Source: Pseudomonas sp. WN033
GTDB taxonomy: Bacteria; Pseudomonadota; Gammaproteobacteria; Pseudomonadales; Pseudomonadaceae
Assembly (NCBI GenBank): GCA_002287035.1
Contig: NSKG01000012.1
Location: 30,388-94,387, forward strand
Direction: 5' to 3'
DNA length: 64,000 bases
Below the pieces are notes generated by a model. It was not told where the DNA came from, did not search any database, and worked only from the letters and a program-made list of their open reading frames with translations. Made by a program: the position numbers and the translations under genes. Below are positions 1 to 7,127 of this stretch, piece after piece (the stretch's first letter is position 1; each line of letters begins with the position of its first letter).

Positions 1-34
1 CAGACTCCGGCGACAAAAAGAGGGATTCAACATG
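1..34 (-). CDS. Start of an unidentified CDS running off the left edge
   Basis: An ATG on the minus strand at 34 is preceded by a purine-rich AGAGAG stretch about 8 bases upstream, and the frame stays open to the window edge. Only 11 codons are visible (MLNPSFCRRSL), too few to identify a product. It lies downstream of the small secreted protein at 117-476 in the same direction. In Pseudomonas such small proteins can sit beside a TonB-dependent copper receptor, but nothing visible here proves that. Confidence 0.35.
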
Positions 35-79
35 ATCGCAACTCTCTGGTGATCGCCGTGACAAGGCACGGCAGAACGT

Positions 80-96
80 CAACGGTTAAGCCGTTG
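80..96. other. Small hairpin between the first two minus-strand genes
   Basis: CAACGG and CCGTTG form a 6-bp inverted repeat around a TTAAG loop. No T-run follows on either strand, so it is at most a weak terminator or processing element. Confidence 0.25.
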
Positions 97-116
97 GTCC
101 GGGGGTCACACAGGAG

Positions 117-476
117 TCAGTGGCGCGGCGGGCGCCAGAGCGGGTAGTTCATGGCCGGGCTGGCGCCGGCATGAGTAGCGGGAACAAGTGTGTTCTTGGG
201 CAGGATGCCGGACAACTGGCCTCCGCCCACCAGGGCAGCGGCACTCAACTGGCAATCCAGCCCGCTGTCACACAGCAACTCGGCGGTACTGCTCAGCCAG
301 TCAGCAGTGCCAATGTCGGCACAGTCTTCATGCAGGCCGTGCATCATGACCGGCTCATCAACCAGGCACGCCTGGGCCGCAAGCAACGTCGCCGCCAGCG
401 TATTGAACGACAGCAGCAAAGTCACCAGCAGAGCACCCAGGCAAGCACGCAAGGCAGGCATCAGCAGTCCGACCAT
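117..476 (-). CDS. Small secreted protein of unknown function (ANR-controlled)
   Basis: 119 residues. The N-terminus (residues 1-30) is a typical signal peptide: a short basic stretch, a Leu/Val/Ala-rich core and an Ala-rich cleavage region. The mature part carries Cys, His and Met residues (MMHGLHEDC, CDSGLDC) that could bind a metal, and the C-terminus ends PLWRPPRH. I do not recognise a family with certainty. Small Cys/His proteins of this kind (DUF2946- or CopL-like) often sit in copper-resistance loci, which fits the copper operon next door. The gene has its own FNR-type promoter. Start choice between Met1 and Met6 is uncertain because neither has a clear ribosome site. Confidence 0.6.
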   Translation of the reverse strand: MVGLLMPALRACLGALLVTLLLSFNTLAATLLAAQACLVDEPVMMHGLHEDCADIGTADWLSSTAELLCDSGLDCQLSAAALVGGGQLSGILPKNTLVPATHAGASPAMNYPLWRPPRH

Positions 477-500
477 TCGGGATTGAGTTTCATACGGTAA

Positions 501-541
501 AGACTAGCATCTTCACCAATCAATGGTTTGATCAAGATCAA
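501..541 (-). promoter_or_regulatory. ANR/DNR-type promoter for the secreted protein at 117-476
   Basis: TTGAT-N4-ATCAA at 528-541 is a perfect FNR/ANR/DNR consensus. A -10-like TAGTCT lies at 506-501, which puts the box centre about 41.5 bases upstream of a start near 493. That is class II activator geometry. The first ATG of the gene is at 476. Confidence 0.8.
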
Positions 542-552
542 CGCCAAGGCGC

Positions 553-2013
553 TCACAACACTGGCGCAAACAGATAGGCCGCCCGGGCCGCTACCCGGTA
601 CCACAACGACAGCGAATCCAGATCGTCGCGGTGCATCAAGCGGGAGCGAGCAAAGTCCTGCTCGAACATCAGCTCGACCTCGCGGGCAAAAGCCGCATCA
701 ATAACCAGCGCGGTGACCTCGAAGTTAAGCCGGAACGAGCGATTGTCCAGATTGACCGTGCCCACCCCGGCGCCGACGTTATCGACCAAAAAGCTCTTGC
801 CGTGCAAAAAGCCGCCCTCATAGCGATAAACCTTGACGCCGGCCTCCAGCAAGGGGCCAAGGAAAGCGTAGGCGGCAAAATACAGCAAGGGATTGTCCGG
901 ACGCTGGGGGATAAGAATACGGACATCCACCCCATTGATCGCCGCCAGCTTGAGCATCGACTGGACGCTCTCATCGGGTACGAAATAGGGGCTGGAAATC
1001 CAGATCCGCTGATGGGCCGAGTGAATCGCCTGCTGAACCATCAGACTGGCAGTGTCGAAACTGTCAGCCGGGCCAGAGGGCAGAATCAGCACCGGCGCGG
1101 CATGATGACTGGGCACGCTCGGCTCCCAGGGCAAATCGAGAATTTCCTCGGTTGCCCAGTGCCAGTCCTCACAGAAAACCAGTTGCAACGCCAGCGCGGC
1201 CGGCCCCTCGATCAACAGATGGGTATCCCGCCATGGGCCGAGCCGGGCATGCCCGTGCAAATACTCATCCCCGACATTGAGGCCGCCAACCCAGGCCCGC
1301 GCACCGTCGGCAACGACAATCTTGCGGTGGTTGCGAAAGTTCAACTGCAACCGGTTGCCACGCCCCCGGGTCGAGTGAAAGCGATGCACCTGTACCCCGG
1401 CCTCACGCAAGGCCTGCAGGTAGTCGGCCGGCAACGCATAACTGCCGATCTCATCATAGAGAAAAAACACCTCAACCCCTTGCCGGGCCTTGTCAATCAG
1501 GCGGGCCTGCAGGGCCATACCCAGGTCATCGGCGCGCACGATGTAAAACTGCACCAGAAGGTAGCGCTCGGCCGCCTCGATGCCGGCAAACAGACTGGCG
1601 AACGTGGCTTCGCCGTCAACCAGCAATGACACCTGATTGGCTTCAAGAAACGGCAGTTTGGCCAACCGCTCAACACCCGCCAGATGTTTATTGTCGTAGG
1701 CCAGCGTCGCCCGCTGACTTCGCAACTCGGTCATTTTCGCCATCAAGGCCTGGCTCAGCTCAGAATCCTCATCGCGCCGGGCGTTGACGTACCCCTGAAA
1801 TTTGGTCCGGCCAAACACCCAGTAGGCCGGGACCGCGACATAAGGCATCGCATTAAGCGAGACAATCCAGGCCACCGCCCCCGGCGCCGTGCGGGTCGAC
1901 ATCATCGCATCCACCGATGAAACCAAGCCCATAATCTGAAACAGCGCCGCAACCATCAGCCAGCGGCGCCAGCGCCGACGTTTGGCTGGTGCTGTCACAA
2001 GATTCTCAGCCAT
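553..2013 (-). CDS. cls: Cardiolipin synthase (phospholipase D family)
   Basis: 486 residues, the usual ClsA size. Two hydrophobic segments lie in the first 70 residues (about 17-36 and 45-67), followed by two phospholipase D domains. HKD motif 1 is NHRKIVVADG with His at about 229, and motif 2 is HGKSFLVDN with His at about 404, followed by NLDNRS. The family joins two phosphatidylglycerols, releasing glycerol, to make cardiolipin at the inner membrane. It is the last gene of the minus-strand operon that starts at 6941 and begins 10 bases after the methyltransferase gene. Finding cls in a copper-export operon is unusual and suggests that membrane composition is changed together with copper handling. 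Confidence 0.92.
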   Translation of the reverse strand: MAENLVTAPAKRRRWRRWLMVAALFQIMGLVSSVDAMMSTRTAPGAVAWIVSLNAMPYVAVPAYWVFGRTKFQGYVNARRDEDSELSQALMAKMTELRSQRATLAYDNKHLAGVERLAKLPFLEANQVSLLVDGEATFASLFAGIEAAERYLLVQFYIVRADDLGMALQARLIDKARQGVEVFFLYDEIGSYALPADYLQALREAGVQVHRFHSTRGRGNRLQLNFRNHRKIVVADGARAWVGGLNVGDEYLHGHARLGPWRDTHLLIEGPAALALQLVFCEDWHWATEEILDLPWEPSVPSHHAAPVLILPSGPADSFDTASLMVQQAIHSAHQRIWISSPYFVPDESVQSMLKLAAINGVDVRILIPQRPDNPLLYFAAYAFLGPLLEAGVKVYRYEGGFLHGKSFLVDNVGAGVGTVNLDNRSFRLNFEVTALVIDAAFAREVELMFEQDFARSRLMHRDDLDSLSLWYRVAARAAYLFAPVL

Positions 2014-2023
2014 CGCTACTCAG

Positions 2024-2683
2024 TCAGCCAGGCTTGACGGCGCTATAAAGCGCCATGGTGCCGAACAGGGTATTGAAGGTCCTGGCCTGTGTTACCTCGA
2101 CAAAGCCCGCTGCTTCAAACAGTGGTACCAGCCGGCCGGCCAGGTTGTCCCCGGTATTGTCAAAACCATCAAGCAACTGGATGAACAGGAACAGGCTACG
2201 CATCAGCGGGTTTTCGGGCTTGCCCCAGTCCGCGACATGCAACTGGCCGCCCGGCTTGATGATCCGAAACAGCTCCCGCGCAGTGCGCTGTTTTACCTCC
2301 CAGCTCAAGTGATGAAAGAACAGACTGGAGAGCACCCGATCAAACCGGGAATTGGCATAGGGCAAGGCCTGGGACATGGCCTGAGCAAAGTCGACACTGA
2401 TCCCCGCCTTGTCGGCCTTGCGTCTGGCCAAGGTTAGAATCGCCGGGTCGGCATCCACTGCGCTCATGCTGAGCCTCGGATACTGCCGCTTGACCCAGAC
2501 CGCCAAGGTTCCGGTGCCACAGGCCAGGTCCAGCACCTCCAATCCGGGAGCCAGACCGGCTTGTGCGATCAGCGCCTGTTTGACGCGCTTCTCACGCGTT
2601 GTAAGTCCCACCACAGCATCATAAAGTGGCGTCAAGCGATGAAACCCCAAAGCCGGGACAAACGTCGAGTCAGCGCGTTTCAT
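2024..2683 (-). CDS. Class I SAM-dependent methyltransferase
   Basis: 219 residues. SAM motif I is clear (VLDLACGTGTLAVWV, about residues 49-63), followed by an acidic loop (AVDADP) and the RVLSSLFFHHL region. The fold resembles UbiE/MenG-type or phospholipid N-methyltransferases. The substrate cannot be read from the sequence. Placement directly before cardiolipin synthase makes a lipid substrate plausible, but this is inference. It lies 59 bases after the membrane methyltransferase and is probably cotranscribed with it. Confidence 0.8.
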   Translation of the reverse strand: MKRADSTFVPALGFHRLTPLYDAVVGLTTREKRVKQALIAQAGLAPGLEVLDLACGTGTLAVWVKRQYPRLSMSAVDADPAILTLARRKADKAGISVDFAQAMSQALPYANSRFDRVLSSLFFHHLSWEVKQRTARELFRIIKPGGQLHVADWGKPENPLMRSLFLFIQLLDGFDNTGDNLAGRLVPLFEAAGFVEVTQARTFNTLFGTMALYSAVKPG

Positions 2684-2742
2684 CTACCCTCCTGGCGACA
2701 CAAGAGCATGTCCTGAGCTTAGCCGAAATCCTCGTCATCGCT

Positions 2743-3402
2743 TCAGGGCTTGCCCTCCCCACGCCGACCGAGCTGCCAACGCGGCAGGAAGCGGGGCGTA
2801 CGCGCCGCGTAGTCACGCCATTCATCCCCGAACTGGGCCGCTATTTCCGCTTCTTCAGCCACGGCCAAACGGGCATACATCCAGGCCAGGACCGGGAACA
2901 TCGCCAAAGTAAGCAGTGTTGGCCACTGCAGCAGGAAGCCCAACATGATCAGCATAAACCCCAGGTACTGGGGGTGGCGAACATGGGCATACAGCCCACT
3001 GGTGGCCAACGCCTGCTGCTGTTGAGCGGCATAAAGAGTCCGCCATCCCTGGGCAATCAGGTAGAAGCCCAGGCCAATCAAGAGCAGACTGAGCAGATGA
3101 AATGGGCCGAAATGGGGAGCGCTTTGCAACCCGAACAGCATTTCCAGCAAATGCCCGCTGTCATGGGCGAACCAGTCGATCCCCGGATAGCGGCTTTGCA
3201 ACCAACCCGCCAGGAAGAACAGAGTCAGGGGAAAACCATACATCTCTGCAAACAGCGCGACTAGGAACGCACTGAACGCGCCAAAGGATCGCCAGTCACG
3301 CCGCGTTTTCGGCTTGAAGAAACTGAAGGCAAAAAAGATAAAGATTGCCGAGTTGATAATCACCAGCCCCCACAACCCATATCCAGACGCATCAGAGTGC
3401 AT
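2743..3402 (-). CDS. Isoprenylcysteine-carboxylmethyltransferase-like membrane protein
   Basis: 219 residues with four to five membrane segments. The C-terminal half has the ICMT/PEMT-type pattern: HVRHPQYLGFMLIMLGF followed by AEEAEIAAQFGDEWRDYAARTPRF, which binds SAM in membrane-embedded methyltransferases. The ATG at 3402 is chosen because GGGAG lies 8 bases upstream and it starts 2 bases after the DUF2933 stop; an earlier in-frame start would overlap that gene. Bacterial members beside metal ATPases have no firmly known substrate. Confidence 0.75.
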   Translation of the reverse strand: MHSDASGYGLWGLVIINSAIFIFFAFSFFKPKTRRDWRSFGAFSAFLVALFAEMYGFPLTLFFLAGWLQSRYPGIDWFAHDSGHLLEMLFGLQSAPHFGPFHLLSLLLIGLGFYLIAQGWRTLYAAQQQQALATSGLYAHVRHPQYLGFMLIMLGFLLQWPTLLTLAMFPVLAWMYARLAVAEEAEIAAQFGDEWRDYAARTPRFLPRWQLGRRGEGKP

Positions 3403-3403
3403 G

Positions 3404-3658
3404 TCACTTCTCCCTGGGCTTGTGGGTATCATGACCCGAGTGGCCGTGGCCGCGATGCATGAAAATATGCATCAGCGGACAGGCCAACAGAATCAGCCAA
3501 GGCAGCGCACCCAATAGGTGGGCGCGATGTTCCTGCCATAAAAAAAACCCGGCGATCAGTGCAAATCCGGCAAACGCCAGCCAGTAACGCCTGGGACGAG
3601 GAAGGCCGGACAGCGCTCCGAGCTCGGACTGCTGACGACTAACAGGCTTATGCTTCAT
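3404..3658 (-). CDS. DUF2933-type small membrane protein
   Basis: 84 residues from the ATG at 3658, which has a strong GGAGG site 6-7 bases upstream and overlaps the copA stop by 11 bases. The protein has a basic N-terminus, two adjacent membrane segments (about 23-60) and a histidine-rich tail (HIFMHRGHGHSGHDTH). The layout matches DUF2933 proteins, which are common in copper and silver resistance clusters. The His-rich tail could bind metal ions. The exact role is unknown. Confidence 0.75.
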   Translation of the reverse strand: MKHKPVSRQQSELGALSGLPRPRRYWLAFAGFALIAGFFLWQEHRAHLLGALPWLILLACPLMHIFMHRGHGHSGHDTHKPREK

Positions 3659-5942
3659 GAACACCTCCGGCCTGCCCGATGCGTGCAAAGCGCCGCTTGA
3701 GCAGCAACGAGTTACCGATGACCGACAACGAGCTGGCGGTCATCGCAATCACCCCGATCATTGGGTGCAACAATCCGACCGCGGCCATCGGAATGGCTGC
3801 GACGTTGTAGGCACTGGCCCAGATCAGGTTCTGTACGATCTTGTCGAAGGTCGAACGGGACAACTGCATGGCTTCAACCACGCCGGTCAGCTCACCACGC
3901 ACCAGGGTTACATCGGCGGCCTCGATGGCCACGTCCGCGCCGGCCCCAATGGCAATACCGACATTGGCCTGTTTGAGCGCCGGCGCATCATTGATGCCAT
4001 CTCCAACCATCGCGACATGGTTACCGTAGCGGGCCTGCAACTGGCGGATGGCATCGACCTTGCCCTCGGGCAGCACACCGGCCTGCACCTCATCGATTCC
4101 TACCTCCTCGGCTACCGCCCGGGCGGCACGTTCGTTATCGCCAGTGATCATCACCACATGCAATCCCAGCTTGTGCATGCCCCTGACCGCTTCAGCCGAC
4201 TCGCCTTTGACGGTATCGGCCACGGCTACCAACCCCAGGGCCGCGCCATCACAGGCCACAATCACCACCGTGCACCCTCGCGCCTCCAGCCGTTGCAGCG
4301 ACTCATCCAGGCTCTCAAGCGCGGTTATGCCCTGCTCCGCGAGCAGCCGACGGTTGCCGATCAGAACCTCTGCGTCGCCGACCCGGCCTGCTACGCCCCG
4401 CGCGCCAATGGAGCGAAACCCGGTCACCCCGGCGACCGCCACCCCACGCTCACTGGCGCCATCGACGATGGCCCGGGCAATCGGATGTTCGGAGGCGTTT
4501 TCCACACTGGCGGCCAAGTGCAAAAGATGCTGTTCGGAAACCCCTGCCGCCGCCACAACCTCGGTCAGACGAGGCTCACCACGGGTAATGGTGCCGGTCT
4601 TGTCCAGCACCATGACCTTGATGTCCTTGAAGGTCTGGATCGCTTCACCGGAGCGAATCAGGATGCCGCGCTCGGCCCCGATCCCGGAACCGACCATCAG
4701 TGCAGTCGGCGTAGCCAGGCCAAGCGCACAGGGGCAGGCAATGACCAGCACCGCAACGGCGGCGAGGATGGCCAGCACCGGGCCGTCGGCTTGCGGGTTG
4801 ACCCAGGGCAGGAATTGGGCACCCCAGTACAGGATCGGCCGCAGAGTTTCGGGAAACACTAGCCAGGCGGCCAGGCTGAGCAGCGAGATCAGCACTACCA
4901 GAGGCACAAAACGTCCGGTCATGCGGTCGGCGAACTCCTGGATCGGCACACGCGAGCCCTGGGCCTGATCTACCAGACGAATCACCTGAGCCAGGAAGGT
5001 ATCGCGTCCTACCCGGGTAGCCCTGACTCGCAAGCGCCCCTCTTTGTTGATGGTTGCACCAATTACCGGGCTGCCAACTTCCTTGTAGACCGGAACCGAC
5101 TCGCCCGTTGCAATGGATTCGTCGACATGGCTTTCGCCTTCGACCACCTCACCGTCGGTGGGGACTTTGTCGCCCGGCCTGATCACCATGATGTCGCCAG
5201 GTTGCAGCTCTCCGACCGGCAACTCCAGCTCTGTGCCGTCACGCTCGACCCGGGCAGTCTTGGCGCCCAGGGTCAGCAGCCGACGAATCGCCTGCGAGGC
5301 CCGGCCCTTGGCCTTGGCCTCAAGATAACGCCCGAGCAGGTGGAAGGTCATGATGGTCGCCGCCATTTCCATGAACGAGGTCATGGGAAAGATGAACCCC
5401 ACCAGCCCTATGAAGTAGGGCGGCAGGCTACCTAGCGAAATCAGGACATCCATGTTCAGGGTACGGTTGGTAAGCGAGCGCCACGCTGCCTTGTGTGTGG
5501 CCGCGCCACCGAACAGAAAGACCACCGGAAAGGCCAGCACGGCCACCATGGCCAGATAGCCCGGCACTGGCTGCCAGAACATGTGCGGCACCATCAGCAA
5601 CATGATCAGCGTGGCGGGAACCCCGGCAATCCACAACCGCCGACGCGCCTGCGCCAGATATTGCGCCTCAATCTCAGCCGCATCCGCCTCATCGGCCGCA
5701 GCCCCTCGGCGCACGGCAGCCACGTCATAGCCGGCGCGCTCCACCGCCTGCCGCAGCCGCTGTGAATCGTCGGCCCCCGAGCGGACACTGACGCTAACGT
5801 GGTGACTGGCTATGTTGGTCCTAACCTCGGCAACCCCCTCAAGCCGCTGCAGGGTTTGCCTGACGATCCCGGCACAGTGGTCGCTACCCATGCCAGGTAC
5901 TGTCAACTCATACTCGCTGATACTGCTCTCAATTGTGCTCAT
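3648..5942 (-). CDS. copA: Cu+-exporting P1B-type ATPase
   Basis: 764 residues. In order: one N-terminal HMA-like domain (about 11-75), membrane segments from about 100, the actuator TGES motif, the Cu+-selective C403-P-C405 membrane motif, the phosphorylation site D447-KTGT, an SEHPIA nucleotide-binding motif, the GDGINDAPAL hinge and a final MTASSLS segment. CPC together with the M-x2-SS helix is the Cu+-transport signature. The HMA site reads GMGSDHC instead of GMTCxxC, so the first metal-binding Cys is replaced by Ser. The ATG at 5942 is preferred over a GTG at 5960 because GGAG precedes it. As part of an ANR-driven operon it may either detoxify copper or feed copper to respiratory enzymes, like FixI/CcoI. 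Confidence 0.93.
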   Translation of the reverse strand: MSTIESSISEYELTVPGMGSDHCAGIVRQTLQRLEGVAEVRTNIASHHVSVSVRSGADDSQRLRQAVERAGYDVAAVRRGAAADEADAAEIEAQYLAQARRRLWIAGVPATLIMLLMVPHMFWQPVPGYLAMVAVLAFPVVFLFGGAATHKAAWRSLTNRTLNMDVLISLGSLPPYFIGLVGFIFPMTSFMEMAATIMTFHLLGRYLEAKAKGRASQAIRRLLTLGAKTARVERDGTELELPVGELQPGDIMVIRPGDKVPTDGEVVEGESHVDESIATGESVPVYKEVGSPVIGATINKEGRLRVRATRVGRDTFLAQVIRLVDQAQGSRVPIQEFADRMTGRFVPLVVLISLLSLAAWLVFPETLRPILYWGAQFLPWVNPQADGPVLAILAAVAVLVIACPCALGLATPTALMVGSGIGAERGILIRSGEAIQTFKDIKVMVLDKTGTITRGEPRLTEVVAAAGVSEQHLLHLAASVENASEHPIARAIVDGASERGVAVAGVTGFRSIGARGVAGRVGDAEVLIGNRRLLAEQGITALESLDESLQRLEARGCTVVIVACDGAALGLVAVADTVKGESAEAVRGMHKLGLHVVMITGDNERAARAVAEEVGIDEVQAGVLPEGKVDAIRQLQARYGNHVAMVGDGINDAPALKQANVGIAIGAGADVAIEAADVTLVRGELTGVVEAMQLSRSTFDKIVQNLIWASAYNVAAIPMAAVGLLHPMIGVIAMTASSLSVIGNSLLLKRRFARIGQAGGVHEA

Positions 5943-6014
5943 GACGGGCACTCCAGACACGGGTAGGGAACACCGACAGGCAGAGCCCAGCAGGCCCTGC
6001 CATGCGGTGTACGG

Positions 6015-6449
6015 TCAGTGATGCCCGGCGTGTTCGTCGTCTTCTGACGTCTCAGCCGCCGGCTCAACAGCCGTTACCGGACTGCCGCCACGCTCGCGCA
6101 CACAATCGACCAGCATGTCGCGATGCGCTGCCGCCATCCGGTCATGCAGCGCCCCGACCTGCTCTGGATCAGGGCTATCCTGCGCCAGCAAGGCCTGCAT
6201 CTGGCCCTTGAGCTCCCGCATCTCCTGCATCCGGGCCCGATGCTGTTCTGGCATGGCCGCACCGGCCATCCCGCCTTCCATCGGCATCTCGCCCATCATC
6301 ATGCAGGGCCCCATACCCTGCTTCATCATCCCGCCGTGCTTGTCGTGCATCTGGTTCATCATGCCTTGGGCCAAGGCCATGAACGACGCTCCCGCCAGCC
6401 CGATAGCCAAGCTCAGGCCAACCATACGCTTACGTTGCAAACTCATCAT
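6015..6449 (-). CDS. Met-rich periplasmic protein, Spy/CpxP-like
   Basis: 144 residues from the ATG at 6449 (GGGGAG about 8 bases upstream; the longer frame would need a GTG). It has a signal peptide (about 1-27), then a Met/His-rich stretch (GMMNQMHDKHGGMMKQGMG, CMMMGEMPMEGG), then a charged helical region with a Cys (MLVDC) and a His tail (EHAGHH). Clustered methionines are typical of periplasmic Cu+/Ag+ binders. The helical middle resembles the heavy-metal-resistance Spy/CpxP/CnrX group. It probably binds copper in the periplasm next to CopA. The exact family is uncertain. Confidence 0.7.
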   Translation of the reverse strand: MMSLQRKRMVGLSLAIGLAGASFMALAQGMMNQMHDKHGGMMKQGMGPCMMMGEMPMEGGMAGAAMPEQHRARMQEMRELKGQMQALLAQDSPDPEQVGALHDRMAAAHRDMLVDCVRERGGSPVTAVEPAAETSEDDEHAGHH

Positions 6450-6536
6450 GATCGCGCTCCCCACAGGCCTGCGCCTGCTAAATTACCTATGTGTGAAAAC
6501 GCCCCGGACAGGGGCCAGCCGGTCCCGCGGTGCCAC

Positions 6537-6941
6537 TCAAGGCCGCAGGCGCTGGGTTAACAGGTAAAGGGGCCGCCTGGCGACGCGAGGGGATTGGCGC
6601 GCAATCGGCAGTACGGACACCACCGACCATTGGCAGACAGGGTTAGCCATCGGGAAGTAGTGCCCCGCACCAGGCTCGGTACGTTCGGCACGCGGCAAGA
6701 GCGCAGGAGCTAAATGCTCCGTGTCTTGATGATGGCAGGCGGGCCGCTCATCGCTCAGCCACAGCGCCGCCCCGGACTCGAGCCCGGCGGTCTCGGACAA
6801 GCGAGGCACATCGGCGTGGGAGCCGACATGGGCCAAGGTCATCGGCGACGCCAGCAGCAATATCAACCATAGCAACACCCTACCAACCCATGCCGGACAG
6901 GGTGAACGGGTAGTGCTGAAGACATCCAAAGACATGGACAT
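6537..6941 (-). CDS. Small secreted protein of unknown function, first gene of the copper operon
   Basis: 134 residues. After a hydrophilic N-terminus (1-20) comes one hydrophobic segment ending in Ala (about 21-37, LLWLILLLASPMTLAH), which looks like a signal peptide. The mature part has His and Cys residues (HVGSHADV, PACHHQDTEH, NPVCQW). No family is recognised. It is the first gene downstream of the perfect FNR-type promoter at 6969-7009 and lies 87 bases before the Met-rich gene. Its size, export signal and Cys/His content resemble the protein at 117-476, which has the same kind of promoter. Confidence 0.55.
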   Translation of the reverse strand: MSMSLDVFSTTRSPCPAWVGRVLLWLILLLASPMTLAHVGSHADVPRLSETAGLESGAALWLSDERPACHHQDTEHLAPALLPRAERTEPGAGHYFPMANPVCQWSVVSVLPIARQSPRVARRPLYLLTQRLRP

Positions 6942-6968
6942 AGGCGTCTCGCGGCTTAGTACAGATTC

Positions 6969-7009
6969 ACTCTACAGCCTTGCACTGTCGGGCCCTTGAT
7001 ACAGATCAA
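6969..7009 (-). promoter_or_regulatory. ANR/DNR-type class II promoter of the copper/cls operon
   Basis: TTGATACAGATCAA at 6996-7009 is a perfect TTGAT-N4-ATCAA site. On the minus strand TAGAGT lies at 6974-6969, exactly where the -10 of a class II FNR promoter should be (predicted start near 6961). The first gene starts at 6941. Read on the plus strand there is no -10 at the right distance, so the site serves the copper operon and not dxs. Confidence 0.85.
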
Positions 7010-7050
7010 GATAGCCGCATATCGCCCAGCCTGCCGATTCTGCCGGGCAG

Positions 7051-7079
7051 TTGGGCATCGCCAGCCAATCGGTTAAACT
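7051..7079 (+). promoter_or_regulatory. Sigma-70 promoter of dxs
   Basis: TTGGGC at 7051-7056 and TAAACT at 7074-7079 are separated by 17 bases. The start would be near 7086, about 40 bases before the dxs ATG. Confidence 0.6.
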
Positions 7080-7127
7080 GTGCGCTTGATTTCCCGCCAT
7101 GCCGAGTGGCACCCAGAGCACTGTTTA

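Noticed and set aside
6996..7044. ANR box used as a dxs promoter
   Set aside because: On the plus strand the expected -10 window (7032-7037) reads CTGCCGATTC-like sequence without a TATAAT-like match; the minus strand has the right spacing instead.
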